Assembly (NCBI RefSeq): GCF_030719215.1
Contig: NZ_CP120984.1
Location: 124,001-188,000 of the forward strand
Reading direction: 5' to 3'
Length of the DNA: 64,000 nucleotides
Source of the DNA: Streptomyces sp. Alt3
Lineage (GTDB): Bacteria; Actinomycetota; Actinomycetes; Streptomycetales; Streptomycetaceae
The position numbers and the translations under genes are program-made. Shown in pieces: positions 1 to 8,556 of the stretch (positions are counted from its first letter, which is position 1; each line of letters starts with the position of its first letter). The notes beneath the pieces were generated by a model. That model made no database searches. It was not told where the DNA came from and saw only the letters and a list, made by a program, of their open reading frames with translations.

Positions 1-1
1 G

Positions 2-280
2 GTCGAGCACCCTGACCTTGACACTGCCTCGGCAGGACTCCTGCTGGATGCGTGGAACTTCTTCGAAGACCTCTCCCACAGCCTGAAGGCCAGCTCGCCC
101 CTTCCCCCGCAAGGATCGATCCACGACAGCGCCTACGAAAAGATCTTCGGTGGTGACGCTCTCGAACCGACCGCTGGTGAGGAAGCCTGGACGGACGAGG
201 AGACCGCGGTCGTGCGCGAACTCCTCCGCGTGGGGCTGGACCTCTGGGAACAGGCCGTGCACGGATCCGGCGCCGACTGA
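2..280 (+). CDS. hypothetical protein, C-terminal part
   Basis: The frame starting at base 2 is open to a TGA at 278-280, giving the last 92 residues of a gene that begins before the window. The fragment is acidic with two amphipathic, Trp/Leu-rich stretches (for example LLLDAWNFFEDLSHS) and ends in GSGAD. There is no membrane segment, cysteine cluster or recognisable catalytic motif. I do not recognise the family; the codon use (GC at third positions) supports real coding. Confidence 0.55.
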   Translation, partial: VEHPDLDTASAGLLLDAWNFFEDLSHSLKASSPLPPQGSIHDSAYEKIFGGDALEPTAGEEAWTDEETAVVRELLRVGLDLWEQAVHGSGAD

Positions 281-373
281 TCGATCCATGAGCCTTCCGC
301 GCACACCCAGCTCAACTGCCGCTGTAGTGCTAGACCTGCGTCACCGAACGTCGCATTAATCGTGATATGCCTC

Positions 374-398
374 AGAGCTCGTAACACGATCATGGTGG
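374..398 (+). repeat. solitary IS-end-like inverted repeat (left copy)
   Basis: This 25-bp sequence, beginning AGAGCTCGTAACACGATC, is the reverse complement of 1745-1769 with a single mismatch. The right copy lies just upstream of the IS5-type transposase and is probably its terminal repeat. The left copy has no transposase beside it; it may be the end of a deleted second IS copy or the outer end of a larger unit that includes the SRPBCC gene. Confidence 0.7.
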
Positions 399-422
399 CG
401 CGCGCGGTCTACCCTTGTTGGG

Positions 423-869
423 GTGTCGTCCCTCGCTGTTACTGCTTCTTCGCACTCATCGGCGTCTGCCGCCATCGTCTACGCGGCGCTCCTGGACGCA
501 GAATCCTGGCCGTTGTGGTCCGCCTACGTCGACGTCGAGTGGGAAGTACCTGCGGGAGTCGGCCGACCTGCACGCGTGGGTGACCTGCGCACCATCCGTT
601 CCCGCATTGGACGGGTGTGTTGCCGTGAGCGCGTGGTCGAGATGGTTCCCGACCAGCGGTTCAGCTACGAACAGGCGGCAGGGCTTTTCACATCCTATCG
701 AGGGTCTGTGGACCTGGCCCGATCCCCCCATGGCGGCACTGACATCACCTGGTCAGCGACCTACCGGCACACCCTCCCTCTCTTGGACATGCTCAGGAGA
801 CGGCGTCTGCAGGTTTGGGTTCACGATCTCGCTTCATACGCCAACTCAATCGTGAGTCGTAACTCCTAG
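423..869 (+). CDS. SRPBCC family protein
   Basis: 148 residues from a GTG start. The pattern fits the START/polyketide-cyclase-like SRPBCC fold: an N-terminal helix with a W-P-L-W motif (ESWPLWSAYVDVEWE), alternating strands, a central R-x-R region and a C-terminal amphipathic helix (LLDMLRRRRLQVWVHDLA). Such proteins bind hydrophobic ligands; the substrate cannot be read from sequence. The last codons and stop lie in bases that resemble the outer end of the adjacent IS, so the natural C-terminus may have been replaced. It stands alone, with no operon partner. Confidence 0.7.
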   Translation: MSSLAVTASSHSSASAAIVYAALLDAESWPLWSAYVDVEWEVPAGVGRPARVGDLRTIRSRIGRVCCRERVVEMVPDQRFSYEQAAGLFTSYRGSVDLARSPHGGTDITWSATYRHTLPLLDMLRRRRLQVWVHDLASYANSIVSRNS

Positions 870-884
870 ATTTGCAGCACAAGT

Positions 885-1693
885 TTACAATTCGATCTTC
901 TTGAGGCGCCTCCAGTAGATGAGGCTGCAGCCCAATGAGACCAGGGCGTCGTGGAGTTCGAGGCGTCGTTCCCATCGGACGGCGAGACGTTTGAACTGGT
1001 GGAGCAGGGCGAAAGGCTGCTCGACGACGTAGCGGAGCTTGCCCAGGCCCTTGATGTTCGGGGTGCCCTTGCGGGAGATGACCGGCAGGATCCTGCGGCG
1101 CCGCAGTTCCCGGCGTACGGCCTTCGAGTCGCACGCCTTGTCGCCCGGGACGGACTCGGGGCGTCGTCGCGGTCGGCCGGGCCGGCCGGCGACGGGCGGG
1201 ATGCCGTCGGCCAGATTGAGGGTATGGGTGATGTCGTTGACGTTCGCCGCGGTGGTGATGACTTTGAGCGGGGCGCCGCGTCCGTCGCAGATCAGGTGGT
1301 GTTTGCTGCCCGTCTTCCGTCGGTCGCCCGGCGACGGACCGGTGTCGGCGCCCCCTTTTTCGCGCGGATGTGGGAACCGTCCATGCAGGCCCGTGACCAG
1401 TCGAGTTCGCCAGCCGCGTTCAGCTCTGCGAGCAGGGCCCGGTGGAGCCGGTCGAAGACCCCCGCCTCCTGCCACCGGTCCAGACGCCGCCAGCACGTCT
1501 GGCCCGATCCGAACCCCAGCTCCAGCGGAAGGAGTTGCCACGCTATGTCGTTGTAGAGGACGAACAGGATGCCCTGGAGACTGAGCCGGTCCGGCACCGG
1601 TCTCGGCCCCGGCGAGCGCTCCGGCCAAGGCGGCAGGAGCGGCTCAACCAGCGCCCACAAGTCGTCGTCCACGATCCACGGCCGAGTACCCAC
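885..1693 (-). pseudogene. IS5 family transposase, frameshifted
   Basis: The N-terminal part (from GTG at 1693, reading VGTRPWIVDDDLWALVEPLL) and the C-terminal DDE part (ending YWRRLKKIEL) lie in two frames offset by -1. They meet at an A5G5 tract at 1351-1360, in the segment RAKKG. IS5 elements of this type are often decoded as one protein; here either one G has been lost from the run or a programmed -1 slip at A-AAA-AAG is used. The motif DKACDS stands where related copies have DKGYDS, which suggests decay. Catalytic context DGSHIRAKKG and the downstream LHQFKRLAVRWERR segment are preserved. Confidence 0.8.
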
Positions 1694-1744
1694 ACCATCA
1701 CGAACGGCCGAATCTTCACACCGGTCACGGCCAACCAGCACTTT

Positions 1745-1769
1745 CCACCAAGATCGTGTTACGAGCTCT
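1745..1769 (-). repeat. IS5 right terminal inverted repeat
   Basis: Reverse complement of 374-398 with one mismatch (24 of 25). It sits immediately upstream of the transposase start, where IS5 elements carry their terminal repeat. Confidence 0.65.
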
Positions 1770-1839
1770 ACGGAAGATCCGCTGCAACACCAACCACATC
1801 ACCACGATCGTCCAGGCCGTACACGTCCTCCATCACGCG

Positions 1840-3210
1840 TCAGCGTGAGGTTGGAACAGGCTCCATGTATTGGTTTGTGTCATTGGAATGCCGCAAAGGT
1901 ACTTGTACTGGGTCGTTGAAACTACCGTCGGTGGCGTCGATTGCCGCCTCCAGTGCATACAACGATGTCCTGGTCGAGAGAAGCCAGTCCACATGCCATC
2001 GGCCGTCACGGTACTGTGCCAGAAGGATCGGCTCACCCCTCTCAGCGTCCTCGTCGATCTCGTCGCTAAATCTTTTCTCGAAGACGTCCCACGCCTCCCC
2101 CTTGCTGACCTGCACAGAGGGAATTATCGGATCGGCAATGTTGCGTTCAATCAGGTCGCTGATACGCCCTGCGCTGTCGATGCGAAGGTCGAGACGCATA
2201 GGCAGGAGCACCTTACCGTCCCATCGTCGCCAGTAGACAAGCCAGCCGAGGTCCTCCTCCTCGTCGACGCGCGAGATATTAACCTTGGAATCCTTCAATC
2301 CCCAGGGAGCGAACCGGCGGGCGTAGGTTTCGGCAATGAGCAACGCTTTCTTCTTGTCCGAGGGGCGAAGCTGGGCGCCGGGCACCGCGAATGCCCTGCC
2401 CGCCTCGATGTCTGCCGGAGGCATGGAGACGGTGAAATCTCTTCGGTCGGGCCAGCTCAACTCGGCCATCCCGTTCTCGAAAATAGCAGTGATAGTGCCC
2501 GCATCATTCTCGCCGGAAGTGACGCTGTAATTCTGAGCTCGATAGGCACCTCCGAAGGCGTCCTCAAGCCGGGCATCGATCGCAGATTTCTGCTCTGCCG
2601 TGGCGGCCAGATTTGATTCTGTCCTGTCGACGATGACAAGATCCGCCACGGTGTAGAGGGCGACACCTATGGCACACGCCATGGCGCCCGCGCTGATGAA
2701 TGCTCTTCTCGTCGCTTTCCTTGCCAGCGGGGTACCACCTCGAAACCTCGCGATAACTGTGCCGATAGCCGTACCCAACAGTGCGCCCAACCCGTTGGCT
2801 ACAAGGTCACTTGTGTCGCACGCTCGGCTGATCGGCGCAAGCGCCTGCGTTGCCTCGATCGCAGCCGGAAAAAGGAAGCTTAGGCCGACCATCAGCCCGG
2901 GGCGCCGCGTAGCCAATGTGCCAAGCAAGCCGAACGGCACCAACATGCCGAAGTTCAGCTGACCCTGCGTATGGCGGAACGGCTCAAGAATGTCACGGTT
3001 AACGGTGCACGAGGCCGACAGATCCCCAGGCGCCGTGGTCCACGTCGTCAGTGCGATCGTGGCGGTTACGCAGGCCCCCCACAGGGCCCAAGTCAGAGGT
3101 CGATCGTTTCTTCTTCGGGTAGCCGTAAAAATTACTGCGCCCGCAATGCAAGAAATTATCACAGCGAAGAGGACAAATTGCGCATGTCCTTTAAAAACCG
3201 CAGTTAGCAT
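1840..3210 (-). CDS. VanZ-like membrane protein with extracytoplasmic C-terminal domain
   Basis: 456 residues. Residues 1-170 hold four to five hydrophobic helices with the VanZ-family pattern (NFGMLVPFGLLGTLA, then LFPAAIEATQ and DLVANGLGALLG). A further helix (residues about 170-195) precedes a long soluble region with WLVYWRR and LLPMRLDLRIDSAGR, reminiscent of PepSY-type repeats. VanZ proteins have been linked to teicoplanin resistance and envelope physiology, but most are uncharacterised, so function is inferred only at family level. The gene stands alone, about 80 bp upstream of the terminator that follows the small secreted gene. Confidence 0.75.
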   Translation of the reverse strand: MLTAVFKGHAQFVLFAVIISCIAGAVIFTATRRRNDRPLTWALWGACVTATIALTTWTTAPGDLSASCTVNRDILEPFRHTQGQLNFGMLVPFGLLGTLATRRPGLMVGLSFLFPAAIEATQALAPISRACDTSDLVANGLGALLGTAIGTVIARFRGGTPLARKATRRAFISAGAMACAIGVALYTVADLVIVDRTESNLAATAEQKSAIDARLEDAFGGAYRAQNYSVTSGENDAGTITAIFENGMAELSWPDRRDFTVSMPPADIEAGRAFAVPGAQLRPSDKKKALLIAETYARRFAPWGLKDSKVNISRVDEEEDLGWLVYWRRWDGKVLLPMRLDLRIDSAGRISDLIERNIADPIIPSVQVSKGEAWDVFEKRFSDEIDEDAERGEPILLAQYRDGRWHVDWLLSTRTSLYALEAAIDATDGSFNDPVQVPLRHSNDTNQYMEPVPTSR

Positions 3211-3232
3211 TTATCCGGTATTCTCGTGAAGG

Positions 3233-3270
3233 GCGCGGGGTGGCATGTAGGCGTGCATGTCACCCCGCGC
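3233..3270 (-). terminator. stem-loop terminator after the small secreted protein gene
   Basis: GCGCGGGGTG (3233-3242) pairs with CACCCCGCGC (3261-3270), with further CATG pairing inside the loop. It lies 19 bases past the stop codon of the leftward gene ending at 3289. Confidence 0.6.
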
Positions 3271-3288
3271 ATGTTGCTCAGCTGACCA

Positions 3289-3690
3289 TCAGCAGGATGA
3301 CATCGGCGGCGTTGTATAGGTGCTCCCGTTTGCGAGCATCTTGCCGATTACGCTGCCGCAGCCTGAACTTACGGTGAGCATGGAGTAGTAGTGAAACGGC
3401 TTCGTGTTCATCGCTATGTTGCCCGACCAGAAGTTCTTGCCGCCCTTTTCTGCACCCAGCTTTGCGGTGAGGTTACTTCCGCTGTGGCGGTAGTAACTCA
3501 CCTCCGCGTAAGTCTTACCGGAGGCCATGGTTGCCAGAATCCCGTTGGACAAGGTCGTGCACTTTACGCCACCAGGGGACTGCCCGTTGCTCGGGCAGGA
3601 CGTCGGAGCCGCCGAAGCGGGAGAGGACAGTGCGAGCGGCATGGCGAGTGCGGCCACAGCAAGGAAAGACGCACGCGTGCGCATACGCAT
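3289..3690 (-). CDS. small secreted protein
   Basis: 133 residues with a clear Sec signal peptide: basic start (MRMRTRASF), hydrophobic core and an ASA-A cleavage site near residue 28. The mature part of about 105 residues is rich in Ser, Thr and Gly and has four cysteines (after APTSC, in VKCTT, in SSGCG, and the final residue), consistent with two disulfides outside the cell. I do not recognise the family. It has its own terminator and no operon partner, as for many small secreted Streptomyces proteins. Confidence 0.7.
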   Translation of the reverse strand: MRMRTRASFLAVAALAMPLALSSPASAAPTSCPSNGQSPGGVKCTTLSNGILATMASGKTYAEVSYYRHSGSNLTAKLGAEKGGKNFWSGNIAMNTKPFHYYSMLTVSSGCGSVIGKMLANGSTYTTPPMSSC

Positions 3691-3971
3691 AATGGCTCCA
3701 ATTTTTACGAAGGGTGACTTAAGCGCCGCTCTGAGTGAGCAACGAGCTTCAGCCTACGCACTGCGGGTGGCTTTTGGATCATGGAGATTCTGTGATGAAG
3801 ATCAAGTTGGCCTGACGGTGCCACTTCGTGACAGGCCTGCAACCGTGTGCTATCGAACTCGTGCGCTACTCGCGATGAGACGTCCGGTGCTGTGATGGGC
3901 CACGGTGTGCACGTCGATACTGATGGTGTGTAACGGGGTGCTACGAATGCCGTCTGGCTCGACATACGCCG

Positions 3972-4465
3972 CTACTTCTTCATGCGGGCGAAGGTGTGCT
4001 CGACGCGGGCGCAGACGCGTCGGTGTTCGGCGTTGTCCTCCTCCTGGCCGCGCAGGAGTAGGCGTCCGGCTCTTCTGCGGCGCGGGATGACCAGTCCGGT
4101 GCCCAGGTAGGCGCCGTTTGCGATGACCGTTGTCCCGGCTCGATGGCGGGCAGGCCCGATTCTCGTCAGGCGTGGGTGTCAGCCTTGTTCTCGGGGACGG
4201 GACGGGCTAAGGCGATCACCAGGCGGCTGTCCGCATCGATGATGACCTGCACGTTCGCTGAGAACCGATAGTCACGGGAGGACGCGGCAACCTTGCGGTC
4301 GCGGACCGGGACGAGGGTTCCGTCCACGATCCACGACCGCTCGACATTCGCGACAGGCTGCGGCGCCGGCTCCAGCGCGAGAAGCGGCCGCAGGCGAGAA
4401 ATGGCCCGGCATACGGTGGCCGGTGAACGCCTCCACCCACAACGGCTCAGCCCGCAACACCCCAC
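3972..4465 (-). pseudogene. DDE transposase relic (IS5-like, DDE_Tnp_4 type)
   Basis: The stretch VDGTLVPVRDRKVAAS followed by SANVQVIIDADSRLV is the middle of a DDE transposase of the helix-turn-helix/DDE_Tnp_4 type. Past ENKADTHA the frame stops, and a second frame carries GAYLGTGLVIPRRRR and ARVEHTFARMKK before a stop at 3972-3974. The N-terminal part and the C-terminal end are missing and at least one frameshift is present, so this is a dead remnant. Confidence 0.75.
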
Positions 4466-4509
4466 CCATACAAGAGGAATGCCCTATCCCAGACGTTCTG
4501 CAACGACCT

Positions 4510-4899
4510 TCAGGAGGCGGTGTCGTGTTCGAGAATCTGCACCAGCTGGTCAACGGTAGCGGGCATGTGCAGGTGCAGCAGGGCGAGGTCCAGCCCCTCG
4601 TCGCCGAGGACGGTCAGCAGGGCGCGGTCGCCGACGGCCTGGATGAGGACATTACGTCCGGCGCAACGGGTCGTGACGTCGCGCAGCGTGCCTCCGTCGG
4701 CCTCGTGGGCGAGCCGCTGGCCGAGGCTGAGGGTGGCGGCGGAGAGCGCTGCGATGGATTCGGGGTGGACGGTCGTGGCGTCCGCGGCAACCAAAAGGCC
4801 GTCGCCGGTCGACAGGACGAGGTCGTGCACCCCCATGACCCTTTCCCGCAGAGCGGTCATGATCTCGACGAGAGGGCCGGGGTGCGAGGTGCCGGACAT
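4510..4899 (-). CDS. roadblock/LC7 domain protein
   Basis: 129 residues with the MglB/roadblock layout: an N-terminal helix (LVEIMTALRERV), the strand-turn GVHDLVLSTGDGLLVAAD, helix AALSAATLSLGQRLA, and strands NVLIQAVGDRALLTVL. In bacteria such proteins bind or regulate small Ras-like GTPases and are common in Streptomyces conservons next to sensor kinases. No GTPase is visible nearby. It is the last gene of a leftward cluster that starts at 6331, 40 bases after the preceding small ORF. Confidence 0.85.
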   Translation of the reverse strand: MSGTSHPGPLVEIMTALRERVMGVHDLVLSTGDGLLVAADATTVHPESIAALSAATLSLGQRLAHEADGGTLRDVTTRCAGRNVLIQAVGDRALLTVLGDEGLDLALLHLHMPATVDQLVQILEHDTAS

Positions 4900-4938
4900 G
4901 GAACTCCTGGTGCGATGGAAGAGTGCGTCCAGAGGAGG

Positions 4939-5160
4939 TCAGGGCTCTGGGCTGTCGATCAGTCGGGCGTACACGCGGCGTAGCAGGCCGATGTCGGGCC
5001 GGTGGGCATCGAGGCCATCCGGCGGGCGAGGCAGAGCACCGGGGTTGCCTGGGCGGCGCACCGGCAGCGGAGACGGCGGCCTGCCCTGGCCGTGGGCCCT
5101 GAGGCGCCGGGCCAGCAACAGGTTGCGGGCCTTGGCCCGTGTCCGGCGGCGCGCGTTCAC
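4939..5160 (-). CDS. small basic hypothetical protein
   Basis: 73 residues, strongly basic at the start (MNARRRTRAKARNLLLARR) and Pro-rich in the middle. Its ATG overlaps the stop of the upstream gene by four bases, which suggests translational coupling. No family is recognised. A chance ORF cannot be excluded; the overlap and position inside a tightly packed cluster are the only support. Confidence 0.45.
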   Translation of the reverse strand: MNARRRTRAKARNLLLARRLRAHGQGRPPSPLPVRRPGNPGALPRPPDGLDAHRPDIGLLRRVYARLIDSPEP

Positions 5161-5972
5161 GACCGGCCTGCCCCGCCCAGCTGGTGGGCGCCGGGAGTGC
5201 GCCGGGGCAAGGTGACCACCGAGACGGGCTCCGGGCTCCGGGCTTCGGGCGCCGGGGCGCGCGGCGCCGTGCTCGGACGGGCGACCGTCACGGCAGCGGG
5301 CTCCTTAAGGAGGCCGAGGCTGTGCATCCGCGCCAAGTCGAGCATGACCGCGTACGTCCCGCGCCCCAGTGCGAAGGCCAGATCGCGGGGTGTTCGCCGG
5401 TCGTTGGCGGCCCGCAGCAGAGCCCCGTACCGGGACGGAAGCATGGAGGGCACCGGTTCGACGGGCTGGACCCGCAGAGCGGCAAGGGCGCTCGCCGGCA
5501 TCCACAGGCCATCAAGGGTGGCGAGGCGGCGAGTGGTCTCCGCGGCGATCCGCCGAGGGGCGAGCCCGGGACCGCTGACCGGCACCGGGACCGACCCCGT
5601 GACCTCCCAGCCCTGAGGAGGGGCGAGAGCCAGGGCGAAGGCGGCGTCGAACACGGCCGCCACGCAGAGGACTTCGAACTCCACCGCCGTCAGCAGACCG
5701 CGGGCCGACAGTTCGTCCGCCAGCCGGCCCTCCTCGTCGCGGCAGGCTGCCCGGACTGCGGTCCAATCGGTGTCCGCCACGCGCCCGGACTTGAGAAGTA
5801 TCGATTCTGCGCCGGGGGCGCCGGGAGTCTCGATGCTCACGACGAGCCCTTGCCGCACATGTATCTGCCCGCCGGGGGCGCCCGCGACGAGCACCGTGCC
5901 GTCGCGCTCCTGCTCGTGCAGGGTGTTGAGCAGCGCGGAGACGTTGCGCGGTCCGTCCGCCCGGGTGGTCAC
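5157..5972 (-). CDS. hypothetical protein of the roadblock cluster
   Basis: 271 residues. The first 90 residues resemble the DUF4388/PATAN-type layout (LLNTLHEQERDGTVLVAG, then GQIHVRQGLVVSIETPG), a beta-rich domain often found with roadblock proteins. A middle helical part (ELSARGLLTAVEFEVL) is followed by a region like a winged helix (YGALLRAANDRRTPRDLAFALG) and a Pro/Ala-rich basic tail. It overlaps the upstream gene by ATGA and the downstream gene by four bases. A role as regulator or effector of the roadblock proteins is inference. Confidence 0.65.
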   Translation of the reverse strand: MTTRADGPRNVSALLNTLHEQERDGTVLVAGAPGGQIHVRQGLVVSIETPGAPGAESILLKSGRVADTDWTAVRAACRDEEGRLADELSARGLLTAVEFEVLCVAAVFDAAFALALAPPQGWEVTGSVPVPVSGPGLAPRRIAAETTRRLATLDGLWMPASALAALRVQPVEPVPSMLPSRYGALLRAANDRRTPRDLAFALGRGTYAVMLDLARMHSLGLLKEPAAVTVARPSTAPRAPAPEARSPEPVSVVTLPRRTPGAHQLGGAGRS

Positions 5973-6331
5973 GCAGCCTCCTGGGCCGGATAGAGGTCGA
6001 GGTGACGCAGCACCAGGGCCAGGTTGGCGCGCTCGCGCTCCAGGGCCACCGCCAGCAGCAGGGGATCACCACAGCCGGGCAGCACGCGCAGCACGAGCTG
6101 GTGCCTGGCGCCGGTGACGACCACCGTCTCAAGCTCTCCCTCGGCACCGGCTGAATGTAGCCGTTCGTCGATGAGCACGGCCAGCCGGCCGCATTCGTCG
6201 GCGCCGAGGTCCTGAGGACCCGCCGCACCGTACGACAGCCCGGAGACCCCGTCCATCAGGGAAACTCCAGTCACTCCGGGCACCTGAAGCAGGCGACCCA
6301 AAGAGTCTTCGACCGAGGACACTGATCCCAT
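5969..6331 (-). CDS. roadblock-like small protein
   Basis: 120 residues, starting at ATG 6331, first gene of the leftward cluster. The order of elements, helix (SVEDSLGRLLQV), strand GVTGVSLMDGVSGLSY, helix CGRLAVLIDERLH, strand ETVVVTGARHQLVLRVL, and final helix RANLALVLRHLDLY, matches a compact roadblock fold. It is similar in pattern to the divergent 121-aa protein at 6477. It overlaps the next gene by ATGA. Confidence 0.65.
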   Translation of the reverse strand: MGSVSSVEDSLGRLLQVPGVTGVSLMDGVSGLSYGAAGPQDLGADECGRLAVLIDERLHSAGAEGELETVVVTGARHQLVLRVLPGCGDPLLLAVALERERANLALVLRHLDLYPAQEAA

Positions 6332-6476
6332 CCCTCTCCCGAGGCTTCACTTTCGGACAGAAATCACAGTAGTTTAAAGATCAAGCTCGATACAGAGCTT
6401 CTGGATGTTTTTCCGACATGACGCCGATCTATGACATGACGTCGATACGGCGCGAACGTGACCGAGGGGCAACGCA
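6332..6476. promoter_or_regulatory. divergent promoter region of the roadblock cluster
   Basis: A 145-bp AT-richer gap (it includes cagtagtttaaagatcaagc) separates two divergently read roadblock-like genes, so it should hold promoters for both. No clear -35/-10 pair or operator stands out by eye. Confidence 0.45.
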
Positions 6477-6842
6477 ATGACCGTGGAGACAGCACTCAAG
6501 GAAGCCATGGCGATCGACGGGGCCCTGGGTGTCGCTCTGGTCGACTACGAGAGCGGTATGTCTTTGGGATCGCTCGGGGGCGAGGCGGGCCTGGACCTGG
6601 AGATGGCGGCGGCCGGCAACACCGAGGTCGTCCGAGCCAAGATCCGTACGCTGGCGGCGCTGGGTATGGAGGACACCATCGAGGACATCCTCATCACCCT
6701 CGGCCGGCAATACCACCTCATACGTCCCCTCGCGAGCAGCAGCGGCAGCCTCTTCCTCTACCTCGCACTCGACCGCGGCCGCAGCAACCTCGCCCTGGCC
6801 CGTCACAGCCTGAAGCGGATCGAGTCCTCCCTGGACATCTGA
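6477..6842 (+). CDS. roadblock-like small protein
   Basis: 121 residues from ATG with an upstream gagggg. Shared features with the protein at 5969-6331 include GVALVDYESGMSLGS near the start, IEDILITLGRQYHLIRPL in the middle and a final helix RGRSNLALARHSLKRIE. These similarities indicate a paralogue read in the opposite direction. It lacks any catalytic motif; a scaffold or GTPase-regulator role is inferred from the roadblock family. Confidence 0.7.
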   Translation: MTVETALKEAMAIDGALGVALVDYESGMSLGSLGGEAGLDLEMAAAGNTEVVRAKIRTLAALGMEDTIEDILITLGRQYHLIRPLASSSGSLFLYLALDRGRSNLALARHSLKRIESSLDI

Positions 6843-7094
6843 CCGGTCGCGCGGCATCTCCTCCGCGACTCCGCGACGCACAGTCCCGGGTCCGCGGCGC
6901 CCCCGACGCCGGCCGGTGAGACCTGCTCCGAAGGCGGGACCGGGCCGGAGAACGTGAGGAACGCCGAAGCGCTTCTCGCAACGAGAAGTCACCGACGTTG
7001 CCGGCCGCCTCGGGGGGTGCCCCTATGCATTTGGTCAAGGTCCAAGGCCAGTAGGTTCGTGCGGTCGAGGGCGGGCTGATTCGTAGGAGTGGTC

Positions 7095-7328
7095 ATGAGT
7101 GATAGCCAGGTCACGATCAAGCTCATGAGTGACGAGGCACTGGTGCTGTCGCACTGGCTGGAGAGGCTCCAGATGACGGACCTCAGCCGCATTGTTGACG
7201 ATCCGGCGGTCTGGGCACCAATCCATCGGATCGCCGGAACGCTGGACAAGGCGCTTCCCGAGCTGTTCGCGCCTGACTATGACCAGCGGCTTGAGGCCGC
7301 TCGTCAGCGGCTTCGGCCGGAGGACTGA
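7095..7328 (+). CDS. small acidic hypothetical protein
   Basis: 77 residues from ATG 7095, chosen over the upstream GTG 7089 because AGGAG (7085-7089) lies five bases before it. The protein is mostly helical (SDEALVLSHWLERLQ, then LDKALPELFAPD) and contains two Trp residues. No family is recognised. It is transcribed towards the IS110 relic, which may have cut away following genes. Confidence 0.6.
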   Translation: MSDSQVTIKLMSDEALVLSHWLERLQMTDLSRIVDDPAVWAPIHRIAGTLDKALPELFAPDYDQRLEAARQRLRPED

Positions 7329-7346
7329 CCAAGCAGTCTGGACTCC

Positions 7347-7770
7347 TCACCTGGCCGCAGCCGGTTGAGACTCGTAGAAGGTTCCGTCGCGGAGCATCGC
7401 GAAGAGGACGTCGACCCGGCGTCTGGCGAGGCAGAGCCGGGCCTGCGTGTGGTGCTTGCCCTGGGCGATCTTCTTGTCGTAATAGGCCCGGGAGGCCGGG
7501 TCGCCCAGGGCGGCGAACGCGGAGAGGAAGAAGGCCCGTTTGAGCTGCTTGTTTCCCCTCCGCGACGGCTGTTCGCCGCGGATCGAGGAACCCGAGCTCC
7601 GGGTCGCCGGGGCGAGTCCGGCGTAGGCGGCGAGGTGGCCGGCGGTCGGGAAGGTGCTGCCGTCGCCGACCTCTATCAGGATGCGGGCTCCGGTCCTGAG
7701 GCCGATCCCCGGCATCGATGTCAGGACTTTCGAAAGAGGGTCGGCCGATGTCTCCCACACCCCGGGGGGG
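7347..7770 (-). pseudogene. IS110 family transposase, C-terminal fragment
   Basis: The segment LTSMPGIGLRTGARIL, then GHLAAYAGLAPATRSSGSS, RRGNKQLKRAFFLSAFA and RRVDVLFAMLRDGTFYE is the Transposase_20 (IS116/IS110/IS902) C-terminal domain. The N-terminal DEDD catalytic half is absent; the bases upstream of about 7770 are in the same open frame but unrelated. A similar C-terminal fragment occurs at 51310-51650. Confidence 0.8.
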
Positions 7771-8042
7771 GACCTGCTGTTTCCCGGGGCGGCCCCCGTC
7801 AGACGTCGGCAAGGTCGAGGACGGCGGTCAGGACCTCTCCCAGGCCAGGTCCGGCTCTGTGCGCGTACGCCCCACAGCGTCCACCACGAGGCCGCGCCCG
7901 GCACCGTTCGCCATGTCTGCCCGCTTCGCGTTCCTGCGGGTCCGCCTCGCCGCCGTCCGACCTGGCCAGGACGGGTGTCATCGCGCTGCGGTGGCTGATC
8001 CCCCAGCAGCCCTGGCCCAACAGAAAGAGCCAGGGGCGCCCG

Positions 8043-8423
8043 TCAAGAGGGCACTATCTCGTTCCTGTGCTTCCCCTGCGAACGCGGAGTCTTCTCCCCC
8101 ACCCGACGTGGGTCGATCGTCCGCGGGTCGACCGCCTCGCCCGGGGCACCCTCCTTGTAGAGGCCCTCGGGGTCGTTCGGTCTGTCGTGGGGCAGCAGGA
8201 AGAACGTGCGGCGCTGGAAGAGACCGCTGTCGGGGCTGGCCTCGGCGTCCCTGTCGAGCTCCGCGTAGCCGACCATCCGTCCATCCCTCGCGTAACGGGG
8301 CTTCCCGCTACGCCGGGCGCTCTTGTCGAGCGCCTGGCGGACGTAGTCAAGTTCGTCGAGGTCTTCCAGCCACACCACGTTCGCCTCGTGTGTGAGCTGG
8401 CTTTCCTGCAGCAGCGAGCTCAT
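8043..8423 (-). CDS. DUF6009 family protein
   Basis: 126 residues. Features that fit DUF6009, a family of short Streptomyces proteins, are VVWLEDLDELDYVRQ, RDGRMVGYAEL, RRTFFLLPHD and GEAVDPRTIDPRRVG. The function is unknown. Members are common beside plasmid replication genes; here the helicase gene lies 134 bases upstream in the same direction. The C-terminal tail is hydrophilic. Confidence 0.65.
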   Translation of the reverse strand: MSSLLQESQLTHEANVVWLEDLDELDYVRQALDKSARRSGKPRYARDGRMVGYAELDRDAEASPDSGLFQRRTFFLLPHDRPNDPEGLYKEGAPGEAVDPRTIDPRRVGEKTPRSQGKHRNEIVPS

Positions 8424-8556
8424 GGACGTAGCTCCTTGTCGGTGGTGTGGCGGTGCGTGGGAATACAGCTGATCGAGTTGGGCCCTGCAGAGCAGCGGAT
8501 CGGGACACCTCCATGGTAAGAGGGTTCCCTGATCGGGGACATCAAGCCCTGGTCTT

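Larger units (their letters stand above)
854..1769 (-). mobile_element. IS5-type insertion sequence, degenerate
   Basis: The element holds one transposase reading leftwards. The right end is probably the repeat at 1745-1769, about 50 bases upstream of the transposase start. The left end is probably near 854, where the bases gagtcgtaac resemble the right end (gagctcgtaac) only loosely. No target duplication is visible. Boundaries are inferred from repeat similarity and spacing, not from a known reference copy. Confidence 0.5.

Noticed and set aside
7365..8519. 384-codon plus-strand frame opposite the IS110 relic and DUF6009 gene
   Set aside because: Antisense shadow; the minus-strand frames carry the family signatures.
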